Source: Methylobacter sp. BlB1
GTDB lineage: Bacteria; Pseudomonadota; Gammaproteobacteria; Methylococcales; Methylomonadaceae
Length of the DNA: 64,000 bases
Direction: 5' to 3'
NCBI RefSeq assembly: GCF_015476545.1
Contig: NZ_JADMKV010000012.1
Coordinates: forward strand, 25,347 to 89,346
The notes under the pieces are model-generated. The model was not told the origin of the DNA, did no database searches, and was given only the letters and a program-made list of their open reading frames with translations. The translations under genes and the position numbers were made by a program. Positions 63,508 to 64,000 of this stretch are shown here, piece after piece; position 1 is the first letter of the stretch; every line of letters starts with the position of its first letter.

Positions 63508-64000
63508 ATGAAAAAAAATACATTTGTTTTTAAGATAAGCTTGTTGTTACTTTGCCTGTTTTCCAATCCGTCCTGGGCACAGAATTTTTATGTCTGTAAC
63601 AATGGGGCAGACAGTAATAGAGGTCTGTCGCCATATGAGCCATGGGCGACGTTTGATTTTGCCATGTCAAGATTCGGCACCTTGAACGCCGGGGATAGTA
63701 TTTTGTTTTGTCGGGGCGGGACATTCACTTCATCCTTTCCCAGATTATTCAATCAACATTGTGCTTCGGATGCGCCATGTACAATAGCCGACTACATACC
63801 GCCAGATGTAACACCTATAAATGCCAAACTGCCAGTTATTATAAATGGCAACGCCAACGGAGTATTCAATTTTCAGGATGGCGGCGATGCTGATCATGAT
63901 GAAGGCTATGTCGTTAGAAATCTGTCGCTCAAGGGAACCGGTACCGGAAATGGTATTTTCCTGTTCAACGACGTGGACTATGTCACAATTGAGGGCGTTA
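63508..64000 (+). CDS. Exported right-handed beta-helix protein (partial, runs off the window)
   Basis: The frame is open from the ATG at 63508 to the end (164 codons). It has a signal peptide (about residues 1-24, FSNPSWAQN) and then NFYVCNNGADSNRGLSPYEPW, AGDSILFCRGGTF and VVRNLSLKGTGTGNG, the start of a parallel beta-helix typical of pectate-lyase-like or polysaccharide-active proteins. Cysteines at CNNG, FCRGG, HCASDAPC suggest disulphides. Placed in the exopolysaccharide locus, it may bind or cleave the polymer. Confidence 0.78.
   Translation, partial: MKKNTFVFKISLLLLCLFSNPSWAQNFYVCNNGADSNRGLSPYEPWATFDFAMSRFGTLNAGDSILFCRGGTFTSSFPRLFNQHCASDAPCTIADYIPPDVTPINAKLPVIINGNANGVFNFQDGGDADHDEGYVVRNLSLKGTGTGNGIFLFNDVDYVTIEGV

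Overview
The window looks like a chromosomal segment of a gammaproteobacterial (type I) methanotroph or close methylotroph of the Methylobacter/Methylomonas kind. This is inferred from a XoxF-type methanol dehydrogenase with the lanthanide Asp-X-Asp signature and its XoxJ partner, an FchA-type methenyl-tetrahydrofolate cyclohydrolase, gammaproteobacterial housekeeping genes (dctA, rlmG, efpL, lpxH, trxC, ldtD/mepK), and an exopolysaccharide locus with a PEP-CTERM-type protein. No phage, transposase, CRISPR array or rRNA was seen.

Layout. 1-3.6 kb: glycogen metabolism (3' end of glgC, GH57 enzyme, malQ). 3.6-7.5 kb: minus-strand lanthanide methanol oxidation block (xoxF, a TerB-like gene, xoxJ). 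7.5-11.7 kb: lpxH, a periplasmic cyclophilin, cysS, fchA and a Pro-Arg-His tRNA cluster. 11.8-18.7 kb: trxC, a flavin-fold protein, a zinc alcohol dehydrogenase, an NlpC/P60 lipoprotein, dctA, a PQQ sugar dehydrogenase-like protein, a ferritin-like protein and a 2Fe-2S ferredoxin. 18.9-20.9 kb: efpL, rlmG and a 50-residue membrane protein. 20.9-21.6 kb: a gene-free AT-rich stretch with two perfect DnaA boxes forming a 13-bp hairpin. 21.6-30 kb: CoA-binding protein, YdjM-like protein, the mepK/ldtD cell-wall pair, ASCH protein, Met/Gly-rich periplasmic protein, a two-haem cytochrome, a DUF4410 lipoprotein, and an ArsC-like protein lacking its catalytic cysteine. 30-35 kb: VOC and DUF427 proteins, eutB-eutC, and an ArsM-like methyltransferase. 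35-40.8 kb: lipocalin/photolyase pair, an exported L-isoaspartate methyltransferase joined to a membrane-embedded spermidine-synthase-like protein, and a small helical exported protein. 41.5-46.7 kb: a tight three-gene operon (GMC oxidoreductase, alpha/beta hydrolase with Cys at the nucleophile position, metallophosphoesterase). 47-54 kb: tyrosine/homogentisate catabolism (hpd-hmgA-fahA-maiA) and acetoacetyl-CoA synthetase. 55-64 kb: exopolysaccharide locus.

Working together. The hpd-hmgA-fahA-maiA operon would take 4-hydroxyphenylpyruvate to fumarate and acetoacetate; aacS, just beyond a divergent gene, would activate the acetoacetate. The exopolysaccharide locus carries an initiating sugar-phosphate transferase, a c-di-GMP-I (GEMM) riboswitch in front of the PEP-CTERM-like gene, an export protein, an outer-membrane barrel, a chain-length protein, a tyrosine autokinase-like ATPase and a beta-helix protein cut off by the window end. 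Several intergenic palindromic repeat families recur: 31.3/46.8/46.9 kb, 54.1/63.1 kb, and others near 46.8 and 61.2-61.5 kb.

The most promising unusual items are the GMC oxidoreductase operon, the exported methyltransferase pair, the cysteine-less ArsC homologue, the DnaA-box hairpin, the unlisted small membrane protein, and a 72-bp in-frame duplication inside the autokinase gene. Product names rest on reading motifs and overall similarity from memory; no database search was run.
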